A stretch of DNA of 10,023 nucleotides from an uncultured Pseudomonadota bacterium. Lineage in GTDB: Bacteria; Myxococcota_A; UBA796; CAJQPC01. The translations under genes and the position numbers were made by a program. Every line of letters begins with the position of its first letter. The first letter of the stretch is position 1. The stretch is taken from assembly GCA_937915955.1 (NCBI GenBank), contig CALGIB010000606.1:1-10023 (forward strand), read 5' to 3'. The notes beneath the pieces were generated by a model. That model was not told the origin of the DNA. It ran no database searches and saw only the letters and a list, made by a program, of their open reading frames with translations. Of this stretch, positions 1 to 6,951 are shown in pieces.

Positions 1-1
1 G

Positions 2-1393
2 TTCGACGACCGCTTCCGCTACCGGGTCGAGAGCAAGCTGCAGCTGCTACAGAAGCAGGTCCCCTTCCTGCCTGGAACGCACGACTTCAAGGCCGGCTTC
101 GAGGCCAACGTGCTCCGGCACGACCGGATCCTCGGCTACAACGGCAACATCTACTACGTCGACCTGAACGAGGTCAGCTACGACCCCGACACGTTCAAGA
201 ACTACTACTGGATCGAGACGACCGGCGTCGTGCACTACCGGACCGCCGGTGAGCACTACGGCGCCTTCGTCCAGGACGTCTACAAGCCGATCGACAACCT
301 GACGTTCCGCTACGGCGTCCGCTACGACCGCAGCATCCAGCGCACCGACCAGTACGAGGCCTTCATCAACCAGGGCGTCTGGGGTCCCCGCTTCTACACG
401 GCCTGGGATCCCTGGGGCGACGAGAAGACGAAGATCTCCGGTGGCTACGGCCGCTTCAACGCCATCGGCAACCTGGCGCTGGGTTCCTACCTCAGCGAGT
501 GGGGCGTCGGCTCGAAGCTCTACTTCGGTGAGTACTTCGGCGAGAACGGCAACGAGTCGCAGTCGGCCTACTCGGTGGCCCCCATCCAGAACAACTTCTC
601 GCTGCACAGTGAGCAGACCGCTCCCCACAGCGACGAGTTCACGGTCGGTGCCGAGCGCCAGATCATCCAGGACCTCGTCTTCGGCGTCGGCTTCGCGGGC
701 AAGTTCACCCGCAACGTCATCACCTACGACGAGACCAACATCATCTGGGACGAAGACGGCTTCGGCTACGTCGGCGTCAGCGACGGTGAGAACACCAGCC
801 AGTACCGGATGCGGAGCCCCTCCATCTCGCGGCGGGACTACTACCAGACGGACCTGGCGCTGCGGAAGGGCTTCTCCGACCGCTGGCTGATGCAGGCCAC
901 CTACAGCTACGTCGTGAGCCGCGGCACGGTGCTCAACGCCGGTGGCGGCGGGCTCTCCGTTCCGCCCCAGGTCGAGTACTCGTACGGCAACCTGACGACG
1001 GACATCCGTCACCAGGTGAAGGCCGCGGCCGCCTACGACCTGCCCTTCGACCCCTGGACCACCACCCTCGGTGCGCAGGTGCAGTACTACAGCGGCGCGC
1101 CGCTGAGCCGGTATTACTACGGCTCGGGCTTCGGCAGCTCCGGCTCCATCCTGAAGAGCGACCTGGGCACCTACGCCCGGACCCGCCCCACCTTCTACAT
1201 CGATCTGCAGGTTCGGCAGGCGATCGACGTGCGCAAGGGCCAGTTCTACCTGGTCGGCATCGTCGAGAACGCCGTCAACGCCCAGAACCCCGTGGGTGTG
1301 AGCGGAAGCTACATCTTCACGCAGAACCGTTGGGTGGTCACCAGCCGTCAGCGTCCGACCCAGTTCCAGGTCGGCGCCGAGTACAAGTTCTGA
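2..1393 (+). CDS. TonB-dependent receptor / Oar-like outer-membrane beta-barrel, C-terminal part
   Basis: This frame is open from the left edge to TGA at 1391-1393 and gives 463 residues. The start, signal peptide, any TonB box and the plug domain lie outside the window. The protein is rich in Tyr and Phe and alternates short polar and aromatic stretches, as in outer-membrane beta-strands. Examples are YGAFVQDVYKP followed by FRYGVRYDR, then LMQATYSYVVSRG and LGAQVQYYSGAPLSR. It ends FQVGAEYKF with a C-terminal Phe, the usual last-strand signature of outer-membrane barrels. The order of an SGAPLSR-like strand, an RTRPTFYIDLQVRQ-like strand, a VENAVNAQNP-like strand and the terminal strand resembles the end of Oar-like TonB-dependent receptors of myxobacteria. 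That link is from memory of the family, not a search. A lipoprotein gene begins 10 bp downstream, so it probably shares an operon with two lipoproteins. The substrate, if it is a transporter, cannot be read here; an OmpA-type or porin barrel is less likely. Confidence 0.8.
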   Translation, partial: FDDRFRYRVESKLQLLQKQVPFLPGTHDFKAGFEANVLRHDRILGYNGNIYYVDLNEVSYDPDTFKNYYWIETTGVVHYRTAGEHYGAFVQDVYKPIDNLTFRYGVRYDRSIQRTDQYEAFINQGVWGPRFYTAWDPWGDEKTKISGGYGRFNAIGNLALGSYLSEWGVGSKLYFGEYFGENGNESQSAYSVAPIQNNFSLHSEQTAPHSDEFTVGAERQIIQDLVFGVGFAGKFTRNVITYDETNIIWDEDGFGYVGVSDGENTSQYRMRSPSISRRDYYQTDLALRKGFSDRWLMQATYSYVVSRGTVLNAGGGGLSVPPQVEYSYGNLTTDIRHQVKAAAAYDLPFDPWTTTLGAQVQYYSGAPLSRYYYGSGFGSSGSILKSDLGTYARTRPTFYIDLQVRQAIDVRKGQFYLVGIVENAVNAQNPVGVSGSYIFTQNRWVVTSRQRPTQFQVGAEYKF

Positions 1394-1403
1394 GGTCCTG
1401 CAC

Positions 1404-2282
1404 ATGATCCTCCTGCTCACCCTCGGCTGCGCTCTCGACGAGCACCTCCCCCAGGTCGACATCTCCGGGACCGTGGTCGTGCCGCGCGCTGCTGCGACGC
1501 GCACCTACACGGACCCGCTGACCGGCGAGGCCACCGAGATCGTCGATGTACGCAACATCGGCCCGGTGGTCATCGGCGCCTACCCCGCCATCCGTGATGA
1601 TCTGTTCGCCTACCCGCACCCCGAGATGGGTCCGGTCATCGACCAGGGCATCCCCGGGAACGCCTACCCCTACGGTGGCGGTACGGTAGGGCGCTTCGAC
1701 TTCGCCTGCTTCGAGCACCTGGCTTGCCGGGTCTCGACGGGCCGCTTCAAGGACTACGACGACGTGCTGGACTGGTTCGGCAACGTCATCGACGATCCGG
1801 TCAAGGACGAGTTCGGGTTCGAGGTCGAGAGCTCCGACTTCTACCGGGACTACTGCTACGACCTGTTCGAGGTCACGGCGGACTACGAGATCAGCTGGGT
1901 CTCGGGCGCGGACGGCCTGGACTTCGTCGTGAACGACGACGGCGACTTCGAGGCGCAGTACAACCTGTGGCAGGTGACGTACTTCGAGGGCATGCAGCTC
2001 TGGGGCTTCGTCGACTCGCCCAGCGAGCGCTTCAACTTCACGACCTGCGACGACACCCGGGGTCAGCAGAACAGCGAGTACGTCAACGACTACTTCTACG
2101 GTACCGGTCGCTTCGATCTGCTCAACTTCCCCGCCAACTACATCAGCGACGGCGACTTCGTCGTCGGCATGGACGATGTGGTCACCCTGAGCCAGGTCGA
2201 CGCGGACGCGTACCGCGAGGCCGCCGAGACCCCCATGATCCGCATCGGCTTCGAAGTCGGCGCGGAGGAGGAGGCCAAGTAA
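1404..2282 (+). CDS. acidic cell-surface lipoprotein, function unknown
   Basis: This 292-residue protein is not from a family I recognise. The start is ATG 1404, with GAGG at 1392-1395 eight bases upstream, overlapping the stop of the barrel gene. No in-frame ATG, GTG or TTG was seen just upstream. The N-terminus MILLLTLGC reads as a very short lipoprotein signal with lipid-bearing Cys9 (TLGC, a relaxed lipobox) and no basic residue. Ala at +2 would favour outer-membrane sorting under the E. coli Lol rule. The mature part opens with VDISGTVVVP, a beta-strand that could start a small Ig or transthyretin-like domain. It then carries four more Cys (FAC, LAC, DYC and TTC contexts), enough for two disulfides, and a central stretch very rich in Asp, Tyr and Phe. 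Its stop TAA overlaps the next start by one base (TAATG), which suggests translational coupling. I infer a partner or accessory of the upstream barrel. Confidence 0.78.
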   Translation: MILLLTLGCALDEHLPQVDISGTVVVPRAAATRTYTDPLTGEATEIVDVRNIGPVVIGAYPAIRDDLFAYPHPEMGPVIDQGIPGNAYPYGGGTVGRFDFACFEHLACRVSTGRFKDYDDVLDWFGNVIDDPVKDEFGFEVESSDFYRDYCYDLFEVTADYEISWVSGADGLDFVVNDDGDFEAQYNLWQVTYFEGMQLWGFVDSPSERFNFTTCDDTRGQQNSEYVNDYFYGTGRFDLLNFPANYISDGDFVVGMDDVVTLSQVDADAYREAAETPMIRIGFEVGAEEEAK

Positions 2283-3304
2283 TGCTGGTTCTTCTGATGA
2301 CCCTGACGGGCTGTGACCGTGACGGGCGCGAGTATGTGCCCGAGCCCAACGCGAAGTTCCCCGGGATCAAGACCCTGGGTGAGCTGAACGTCATGGGCAA
2401 CGACCTCGACGACGACGGCACGCCGGACGAGTACTCCAGCGTGACCGAGGGCACCCTGTTCGACACCCTGGGCCCCCCGCCTCTGGGCGAGTTCGGCGGC
2501 GCCACCGGGACCTTCGTCGGAAACGGCAACGTGATCTGCGTGATCGTGGATCCCGAGGCGGTGTTCTGGAACCAGTCGGTCGCCGCCAGCGGCACCGACA
2601 AGGTCACCTACTGGCCCGAGAACGTCGCGGACGACGGCGACGCGGACATCGAGGTCGGCCTGTCCGCCTACTACACGGGCTCGCCCGGCGTAGAGATGGG
2701 CAGCTTCGAGCAGGTCTACGAGGACTCGCTCGGCAACGAGATCACGGTCGAGTACAACGAGTGCGTGATGGCCGACCGCTACGGCTTCACCGGCTCGCAC
2801 TCCGGCCGCAGCACCATCGAGTTCTGCGAGATCGACACGGCCCTGCACCCCGACCGTGAGTACACGGTGGTGGTCAACACCTGGTCGCTGCCCCTGGACG
2901 ACGATCTGCTGTCCTACGGCCTGACGCTGGTGGACCTCGGTCCCGGCGCCGTCAACGACGACTGCGCCAAGTTCATCGACGACCGCAGCTTCAAGGGCAA
3001 CCGCGAGTGCTTCATCACCAACGAAGCGAATGACGAGGAGTTCGCGGCCTTCGAGGAGGTCTTCTGCCTGGAGGTCCAGAGCTGGTGGTGCGACTGCACC
3101 TTCGAGCCCGGCCCGGACAACGACGCCTGCTTCAAGCTCGAGGACAAGAAGGACTGGACCATCGACTACGGGGCGGGCACGGCCACGACGAAGGAGGGCA
3201 CCGTCCTCTCTCTCGACCACCCTTCGCAGTGCGGCGACTACGATCCGAACGCCTTCAAGACCGACGAGGATCTCGAGCAGGAAGAGGAAGAGGCGACGCT
3301 GTAG
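2282..3304 (+). CDS. cysteine-rich acidic lipoprotein with a calcium-loop-like motif
   Basis: This 340-residue protein has no family I can name. ATG 2282 shares a base with the stop of the previous gene. The purine run GGAGGAGGAGG (2264-2274) lies seven bases upstream, so this start is firm although the frame stays open further upstream. MLVLLMTLTGC carries a clean lipobox (LTGC, Cys11) but no basic n-region. Asp12 at +2 is the inner-membrane retention signal in E. coli; whether that rule holds here is unknown. Residues 41-50 read D-x-D-x-D-G-x-x-D-E, like the calcium loops of thrombospondin type 3 or EF-hand-type repeats, but only one copy is seen. Ten further Cys (among them WWCDC) suggest up to five disulfides and an extracytoplasmic location. 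The C-terminus is strongly acidic (EQEEEEATL). It is the last gene of the barrel operon and is followed 26 bp later by a terminator. Confidence 0.78.
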   Translation: MLVLLMTLTGCDRDGREYVPEPNAKFPGIKTLGELNVMGNDLDDDGTPDEYSSVTEGTLFDTLGPPPLGEFGGATGTFVGNGNVICVIVDPEAVFWNQSVAASGTDKVTYWPENVADDGDADIEVGLSAYYTGSPGVEMGSFEQVYEDSLGNEITVEYNECVMADRYGFTGSHSGRSTIEFCEIDTALHPDREYTVVVNTWSLPLDDDLLSYGLTLVDLGPGAVNDDCAKFIDDRSFKGNRECFITNEANDEEFAAFEEVFCLEVQSWWCDCTFEPGPDNDACFKLEDKKDWTIDYGAGTATTKEGTVLSLDHPSQCGDYDPNAFKTDEDLEQEEEEATL

Positions 3305-3329
3305 AGCGCCTCGCTTCTGCGTGACGAGG

Positions 3330-3350
3330 GCCCGGCGATGCCGGGCTTTT
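3330..3350 (+). terminator. Rho-independent terminator of the barrel-lipoprotein operon
   Basis: A perfect 7-bp stem (GCCCGGC at 3330-3336, GCCGGGC at 3340-3346) with loop GAT is followed by TTTTGTTG. It lies 25 bases after the stop codon at 3304. The T-rich side is downstream only for + strand transcription, so it should stop the left operon and not the gene that comes from the right. Confidence 0.85.
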
Positions 3351-3360
3351 GTTGCTCTGG

Positions 3361-3430
3361 GCCCGACGGGCCGTGCCCGACGGGCCGTGCCCGACGGGCC
3401 GTGCCCGACGGGCCGTGCCCGACGGGCCGT
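3361..3430. repeat. five perfect tandem copies of a 14-bp hairpin-forming unit
   Basis: The unit GCCCGACGGGCCGT occurs five times with no mismatch, starting at 3361, 3375, 3389, 3403 and 3417. The next three bases (GCC) begin a sixth copy before the sequence diverges. Read in another register, the array is CGGGC-CGT-GCCCG followed by a single A: a 5-bp stem with a 3-base loop, repeated at 3367-3379, 3381-3393, 3395-3407 and 3409-3421. The array sits in a convergent gap, 11 bp after the T-tract of the terminator and 3 bp from the stop codon of the gene on the other strand. A 14-bp unit is not a multiple of three and no gene seems to cross it. It could act as a 3' hairpin array for the minus-strand transcript or be a variable-number repeat. 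Confidence 0.95.
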
Positions 3431-3433
3431 GCC

Positions 3434-4918
3434 TCAGTCGAGCTTCTTGACGACGAAGGGGCCGCCCTTGGCCAGGCTTCGCAGCACCGCGCTGCTCTGC
3501 CAGAGGATCATGCGCGCCTCCGGATCGACGGTGCCCAGCGGGCGAGGGGCTTCCCCGGGGCTGAGGTAGCTGCTCAGGCCGTCGCTGCCGAGCACCAGCA
3601 GCCCGTAGTCGTCCCGGCTCTTGGGCAGCAGATCCACCAGCTGGTCTGTGGTCTGCAGCGGCGCGAGTCGCTCGAGCTCGGCCCCGGACAGGCTCAGCCA
3701 GCGGCCCTCCAGGCCCTCGGACGTGCGGCAGAGGACCAGCACGCTGAGACCGCCGGCGTCGGAGTCGCCCTCGGCCAGGTGACCGAAGCGCGCCAGCGCG
3801 GGCGGGGTGGCGGGGCCCTTGTCCGGGGACTTCAGCAGGCGCCGGCCGACACCGGGCAGCTCGCTGGCGGCGGCCACCGTGTAGAGGTCCAGGTTGTCGC
3901 CGGCCGGCACCAGGATGCGCAGGTTTCCGGCCCCGTCCACGGTGGTGTCGACCCAGTCGGGGCGCTTGTCGAGCTTGACCACGCTGCGGAAACGGACGCC
4001 CTCGCGCTCCCGCTGGCTGATGACCCGGATCTCGCCCGAGGAGCCCTTGGGGGCCGGCACCCAGATCGGGACGTGCAGGCCACCCTCGGGGTCGGTGCCG
4101 CCGCGGCCCAGCAGCTCCATCTTCGGGTAGGGCGACTGGATGGTCTGCGGGGCCTCTCGGACGACGTCACCGCGCAAGCGGACCCACTTCAGCGTGCTCT
4201 TGCCCTCCTGCCAGTAGACATGACGATCGAAGCGGTCCTGGGGCAGCGCGTGGGTCAGGACCGGGTCGACCGGGCCGTCCAGGCTGGTCAGGTGGTGGTC
4301 GGCGACGAACTTGCCGGGGTCCTTGCCGTCGGTCACGTTCAGGTAGAGCTCGTAGCCGCTGGCGGTGCGCTGGACCCAGGCGGCGTGGTAGCCGGCGCGC
4401 TCGACGCCCACGGGCTCGGAGAAGGCCTGTCCCCGGGCGGGGTCGGCCTGGGCCAGGGTCAGGGTGTGCTCGGGCAGCACGCGCTCGGTCTCCCCGTCCT
4501 GGATGTGCACGACGACGGTGTAGGTGCCGGGCAGGAAGCGCTGGCTGCTGGGGACCTGGAGCAGCACCTCTCGGTGACTCCCGGCGCGCACCGTCCACCG
4601 GACGTCTGGGTCCTCGGCGGGGGGCGTGTTGAACCAGGTCTGCTTGTCGCCCTTGGGCGTGACCACCTCGAAGCGGACGAGGTGAGGGCGGGTGTCCAGG
4701 GCGGGGAAGCTGAGGTCGGCCTCGGAGCTGTTGTCCACGCGGATCCGGACGGGAATGGGCTCTCCCTGGATGTAGTCCGCGCGCAGGTCGGTCCCCACCG
4801 CGAGCAGGGCCGAGGTCTGCTCGGCGGGGGCGGCCTCCTCCTTGTCCTGGGACCAGGCGACGACGGGCAGCAGGAGGACGAGCGCGGCGGTCCAGGACAG
4901 GGGCAGGCTTCGCTTCAT
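3434..4918 (-). CDS. secreted protein with probable Ig-like domain and beta-propeller, function unknown
   Basis: This 494-residue protein starts at ATG 4918, with GGAG five bases upstream. Residues 1-24 are a normal Sec signal peptide (MKRS, a hydrophobic core to about residue 20, then AWSQ with probable cleavage after Ser23 or Gln24). A short charged linker follows. Residues about 37-160 look like an Ig-type beta-sandwich: YIQGEPIPVRIRVDNSS, then FEVVTPKGDKQTW, then LPGTYTVVVHI. This pattern resembles bacterial BsuPI-like or related surface domains, but that is a loose match. From about residue 175 onward, short strands recur with G/D turns (YELYLNV, KWVRLRGD, LHVPIWVPA, NLRILVPAG, LSVLVLC, DYGLLVLGSDG, RMILWQSS), as expected for a six- or seven-bladed propeller. 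No catalytic motif was seen. It lies 49 bp downstream of the cca-like gene on the same strand and may be co-transcribed, though a functional link is not evident. Confidence 0.72.
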   Translation of the reverse strand: MKRSLPLSWTAALVLLLPVVAWSQDKEEAAPAEQTSALLAVGTDLRADYIQGEPIPVRIRVDNSSEADLSFPALDTRPHLVRFEVVTPKGDKQTWFNTPPAEDPDVRWTVRAGSHREVLLQVPSSQRFLPGTYTVVVHIQDGETERVLPEHTLTLAQADPARGQAFSEPVGVERAGYHAAWVQRTASGYELYLNVTDGKDPGKFVADHHLTSLDGPVDPVLTHALPQDRFDRHVYWQEGKSTLKWVRLRGDVVREAPQTIQSPYPKMELLGRGGTDPEGGLHVPIWVPAPKGSSGEIRVISQREREGVRFRSVVKLDKRPDWVDTTVDGAGNLRILVPAGDNLDLYTVAAASELPGVGRRLLKSPDKGPATPPALARFGHLAEGDSDAGGLSVLVLCRTSEGLEGRWLSLSGAELERLAPLQTTDQLVDLLPKSRDDYGLLVLGSDGLSSYLSPGEAPRPLGTVDPEARMILWQSSAVLRSLAKGGPFVVKKLD

Positions 4919-4967
4919 GCGGGCTCCGGGCGGTCAGGCCAGGGAAGATATCCGGTTGGGGCAGGCC

Positions 4968-6164
4968 TCAGGAGCGGAGCCAACCCTGTACCAGCGCCCG
5001 GGCTTCCTCGGGGCCCTGGACCAGGCCCTTGTACTGGGCCCGCCGCAGGCGCTCGAGCACCTCACCGAGGCGCCGTCCGGCAGGACAGCCCATGCGGTGC
5101 AGGTCCCGGCCGCTGAGCAGGCGAGGCAGGGGGGCCGCCCACACCCCCAGCTGACGGGCGCGCTCGGGCAGCCCGCCGGCACCCCCTCGCGCCTCGACCA
5201 GGGCGAGCAGCAGCGGCATCGGCACATGGTCGGCGGCCTCGCGGAGCGCCTCGTCGTGCAGGTCCTGGCCGCTCCAGGTGACCAGGGCCTCGAACGGCTT
5301 CCGGCGCGCCGGCCGCTCCAGATAGCGAAGTCGGTTCAGGCAGTCCTCGCGCTCGGAGGCGCCGCAGCGGTGCAGCAGGGCCGCGTACAGCAGCTCCATG
5401 CGGGCCTCCCCGGACGGCTGGACCGCCGCGCGGTCGACCACCTGTCCCAGGGCCTCGTCGAGCACCAGGCGGGGCAGGATACGCTGTCCCAGACCCAGCT
5501 CGGCCAGCAGGCGCAGGCCCAGGGAGGGGCGGTCGGCCTTGAGCAGCAGCTTGTCGAGCTCGCCCTTGATGCGCTCTGGCGGCAGCTCGTCCAGCGGCGC
5601 GTCCCGGCAGAGCTGGGCCAGCGAGGGAGACAGGCGGAAGTCGAAGCGGGCGGCGAACTGGACCGCGCGCAGGGCTCGGAGGGGGTCCTCCTCGAAGGTC
5701 TGGGGGTCCACCTCGCGCAGCAGCCGCTGGGACAGGTCGTGTTGGCCTCCGTGCAGGTCGATGAGCTCCTTGGTGAGCGGATCCCAGAGCATCGAGTTGA
5801 TGCGCAGGTCCCGGCGACGGGTGGCCTCGGCCAGGCCCATCCAGGGGTCCCCCTGGACCTCGATGCCCTTGTGGCCCGGGCCGACCTTCGAGTCCCGGCG
5901 AGGCAGCGCGACGTCCAGCTCCTGCCCGTGGCGCAGCAGCTTGTAGACGCCGAAGCTGCGCCCCACCGCGTTGACGTGCCCCAGGCGGTGCAGCATCGTG
6001 TCCAGGGCGCGGGGCTCGATCTGGTGGATCTCGAAGTCCAGGTCCTTGGGCACGCGCCCCATCAGGGCGTCGCGCACGCAGCCGCCCACCAGGTAGGCGC
6101 GGCCACCGGCGGCGGCGACTTCCTGAGCGAGCTCGTAGGCCAGCGGGGGCAGGTCGATCTGCAT
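4968..6164 (-). CDS. cca: CCA tRNA nucleotidyltransferase / poly(A) polymerase family protein (class II)
   Basis: This cytoplasmic enzyme of 398 residues (E. coli Cca is about 412) would add or repair the 3' CCA end of tRNAs from CTP and ATP. Seen in order: LVGGCVRD at 25-32, catalytic Asp pair D41-x-D43 in KDLDFEI, third carboxylate Asp84 in ELDVA, the RRRDLRINS motif at 116-124, EEDPLRALRAVQFAARF at 158-174, and ERIKGEL at 197-203. The end has the usual helical motif G-x-D-L...G-x-x-x-G with a Gln before Y-K-G. VGRSFGVYKL at 67-76 looks more like CCA-adding enzymes than the basic GRRF-type signature of poly(A) polymerases, so I favour Cca, without certainty. The HD phosphohydrolase-like segment reads ALLHRCG at 262-268: His265 stays but the paired Asp is Arg, so phosphatase activity is unlikely. 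Start ATG 6164 has AGAGG seven bases upstream. It is the first gene of a likely two-gene minus-strand unit. Confidence 0.92.
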   Translation of the reverse strand: MQIDLPPLAYELAQEVAAAGGRAYLVGGCVRDALMGRVPKDLDFEIHQIEPRALDTMLHRLGHVNAVGRSFGVYKLLRHGQELDVALPRRDSKVGPGHKGIEVQGDPWMGLAEATRRRDLRINSMLWDPLTKELIDLHGGQHDLSQRLLREVDPQTFEEDPLRALRAVQFAARFDFRLSPSLAQLCRDAPLDELPPERIKGELDKLLLKADRPSLGLRLLAELGLGQRILPRLVLDEALGQVVDRAAVQPSGEARMELLYAALLHRCGASEREDCLNRLRYLERPARRKPFEALVTWSGQDLHDEALREAADHVPMPLLLALVEARGGAGGLPERARQLGVWAAPLPRLLSGRDLHRMGCPAGRRLGEVLERLRRAQYKGLVQGPEEARALVQGWLRS

Positions 6165-6172
6165 CGGATACC

Positions 6173-6178
6173 TCTAAT
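6173..6178 (+). promoter_or_regulatory. possible -10 box for a leaderless transcript of the PEGA gene
   Basis: TCTAAT (5 of 6 to TATAAT) ends eight bases before ATG 6187, so transcription could start at or next to the A of the start codon. No Shine-Dalgarno sequence precedes that ATG. The in-frame TAA at 6175-6177 excludes a longer protein. No clear -35 hexamer is seen about 17 bp upstream, so this is a weak call. The same bases on the other strand contain the cca ribosome site AGAGG. Confidence 0.22.
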
Positions 6179-6186
6179 CGCCTGCC

Positions 6187-6951
6187 ATGTTGCTCACCCT
6201 GCTCGCCTCCGCCCACTCTGCGCCGCTGCTCGTCCGCGCGGCGGTGGTCGTGGTGGCGGACGAGCAGGTCACAGCCAGCATCGTCGCCAAGACCCAGACG
6301 GACATGACCTCGCTGCTCGAGAGCTCGGGTCGCTATCAGGTGATCTCCCCCGAGCTGGCCGAGGGCCGGCTGGGCATGGACCCGGTCGAGCTGCTGGCCC
6401 GGTGTGGCGAGGAGTCGGAGTGCTGGACCGAGGCGGGGCGCAGGATGGGGCTGGACCAGCTCGTGGTGCTCGAGGTCTGGCCGGACTGGGTCGGGCCTCG
6501 CTGTCGCCTGCTGCGGGTGGACGTCAACGGGCTCGACCCGCTGCGAGGCGTGGACACGCACCTGCCCCGAGGCGGCGGCGCGCCCCTGGACGACCTGCAG
6601 GAGCTCTTCTTCCGGCCGGGCCGGCTGGAGCTCCTCGTGGAGCCGTCCAGCTACGTGCTGGAGCTGGACGGCCAGTCCTACGGGCGCATCGACGGCCCCT
6701 GGTCGGTGGACACGATCCGCGCTGGTAAACACCTGCTGTCGCTGCAGGCCGAGGGTCGACACGGCATGGTCAGCCCGGTGATGGTCTACGCCGACGGGAC
6801 CACCCAGGTCGAGCTGGAGCTGCGCGAGCTGCCGCCCCAGCCGCGCGAGCGGCTGCGCTGGGGGCCCTGGGCGGCCAGCGCGCTGGTCGGGGGCACCGTC
6901 GCGGCGCTGGTGCTTTGGCGCGAGGTGCCCGGAGACGCCTCGACGCCCTGA
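6187..6951 (+). CDS. PEGA-domain protein with short signal peptide and C-terminal membrane anchor
   Basis: This 254-residue protein has three parts. Residues 1-12 (MLLTLLASAHSA) look like a very short export signal with no basic residue. Residues about 16-115 form an alpha/beta domain of a kind seen in myxobacterial envelope proteins: an opening strand AAVVVVADE, a helix ending LLESSGRYQVISP, and a C73-x5-C79 pair before a helix and strand AGRRMGLDQLVVLEV. It may be TolB- or CsgG-N-like. Residues about 143-213 fit a PEGA domain (GRLELLVEPSS, then LELDGQSYGRIDGPWSVDTIRAGKH is the core, then VELEL), a small beta fold often found beside surface or kinase proteins. After a Pro/Arg linker, WGPWAASALVGGTVAALVL (225-243) is a probable transmembrane helix near the C-terminus. 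If the N-terminus is exported, most of the chain is periplasmic. No enzyme motif is seen. It is divergent from cca (22 bp) and convergent with the phosphatase gene (9 bp). Confidence 0.78.
   Translation: MLLTLLASAHSAPLLVRAAVVVVADEQVTASIVAKTQTDMTSLLESSGRYQVISPELAEGRLGMDPVELLARCGEESECWTEAGRRMGLDQLVVLEVWPDWVGPRCRLLRVDVNGLDPLRGVDTHLPRGGGAPLDDLQELFFRPGRLELLVEPSSYVLELDGQSYGRIDGPWSVDTIRAGKHLLSLQAEGRHGMVSPVMVYADGTTQVELELRELPPQPRERLRWGPWAASALVGGTVAALVLWREVPGDASTP

Noticed and set aside
47..1504. Long minus-strand open frame opposite the barrel gene
   Set aside because: The product is a Val/Asp/Leu/Ala-rich composition artefact. The + strand frame has beta-barrel strands, a terminal Phe and a coherent operon.
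1724..2281. N-terminal extension of the second lipoprotein, in a frame open back to 1724
   Set aside because: The extension is Arg/Gly/Leu-rich and overlaps a well-supported gene. The ATG at 2282 has a strong ribosome site and is followed by a lipobox.
3361..3430. The tandem repeat as a CRISPR array
   Set aside because: The units are directly adjacent with no spacers, and 14 bp is too short for a CRISPR repeat.
3338..6728. Two very long + strand open frames (3338-5116 and 4842-6728) opposite the secreted-protein and cca genes
   Set aside because: They are mirror frames of genes with clear motifs. Their products are low-complexity in Ala, Gly, Arg, Gln and Val, with no domain and no ribosome site. 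Such frames are common in GC-rich DNA, where stop codons are rare.
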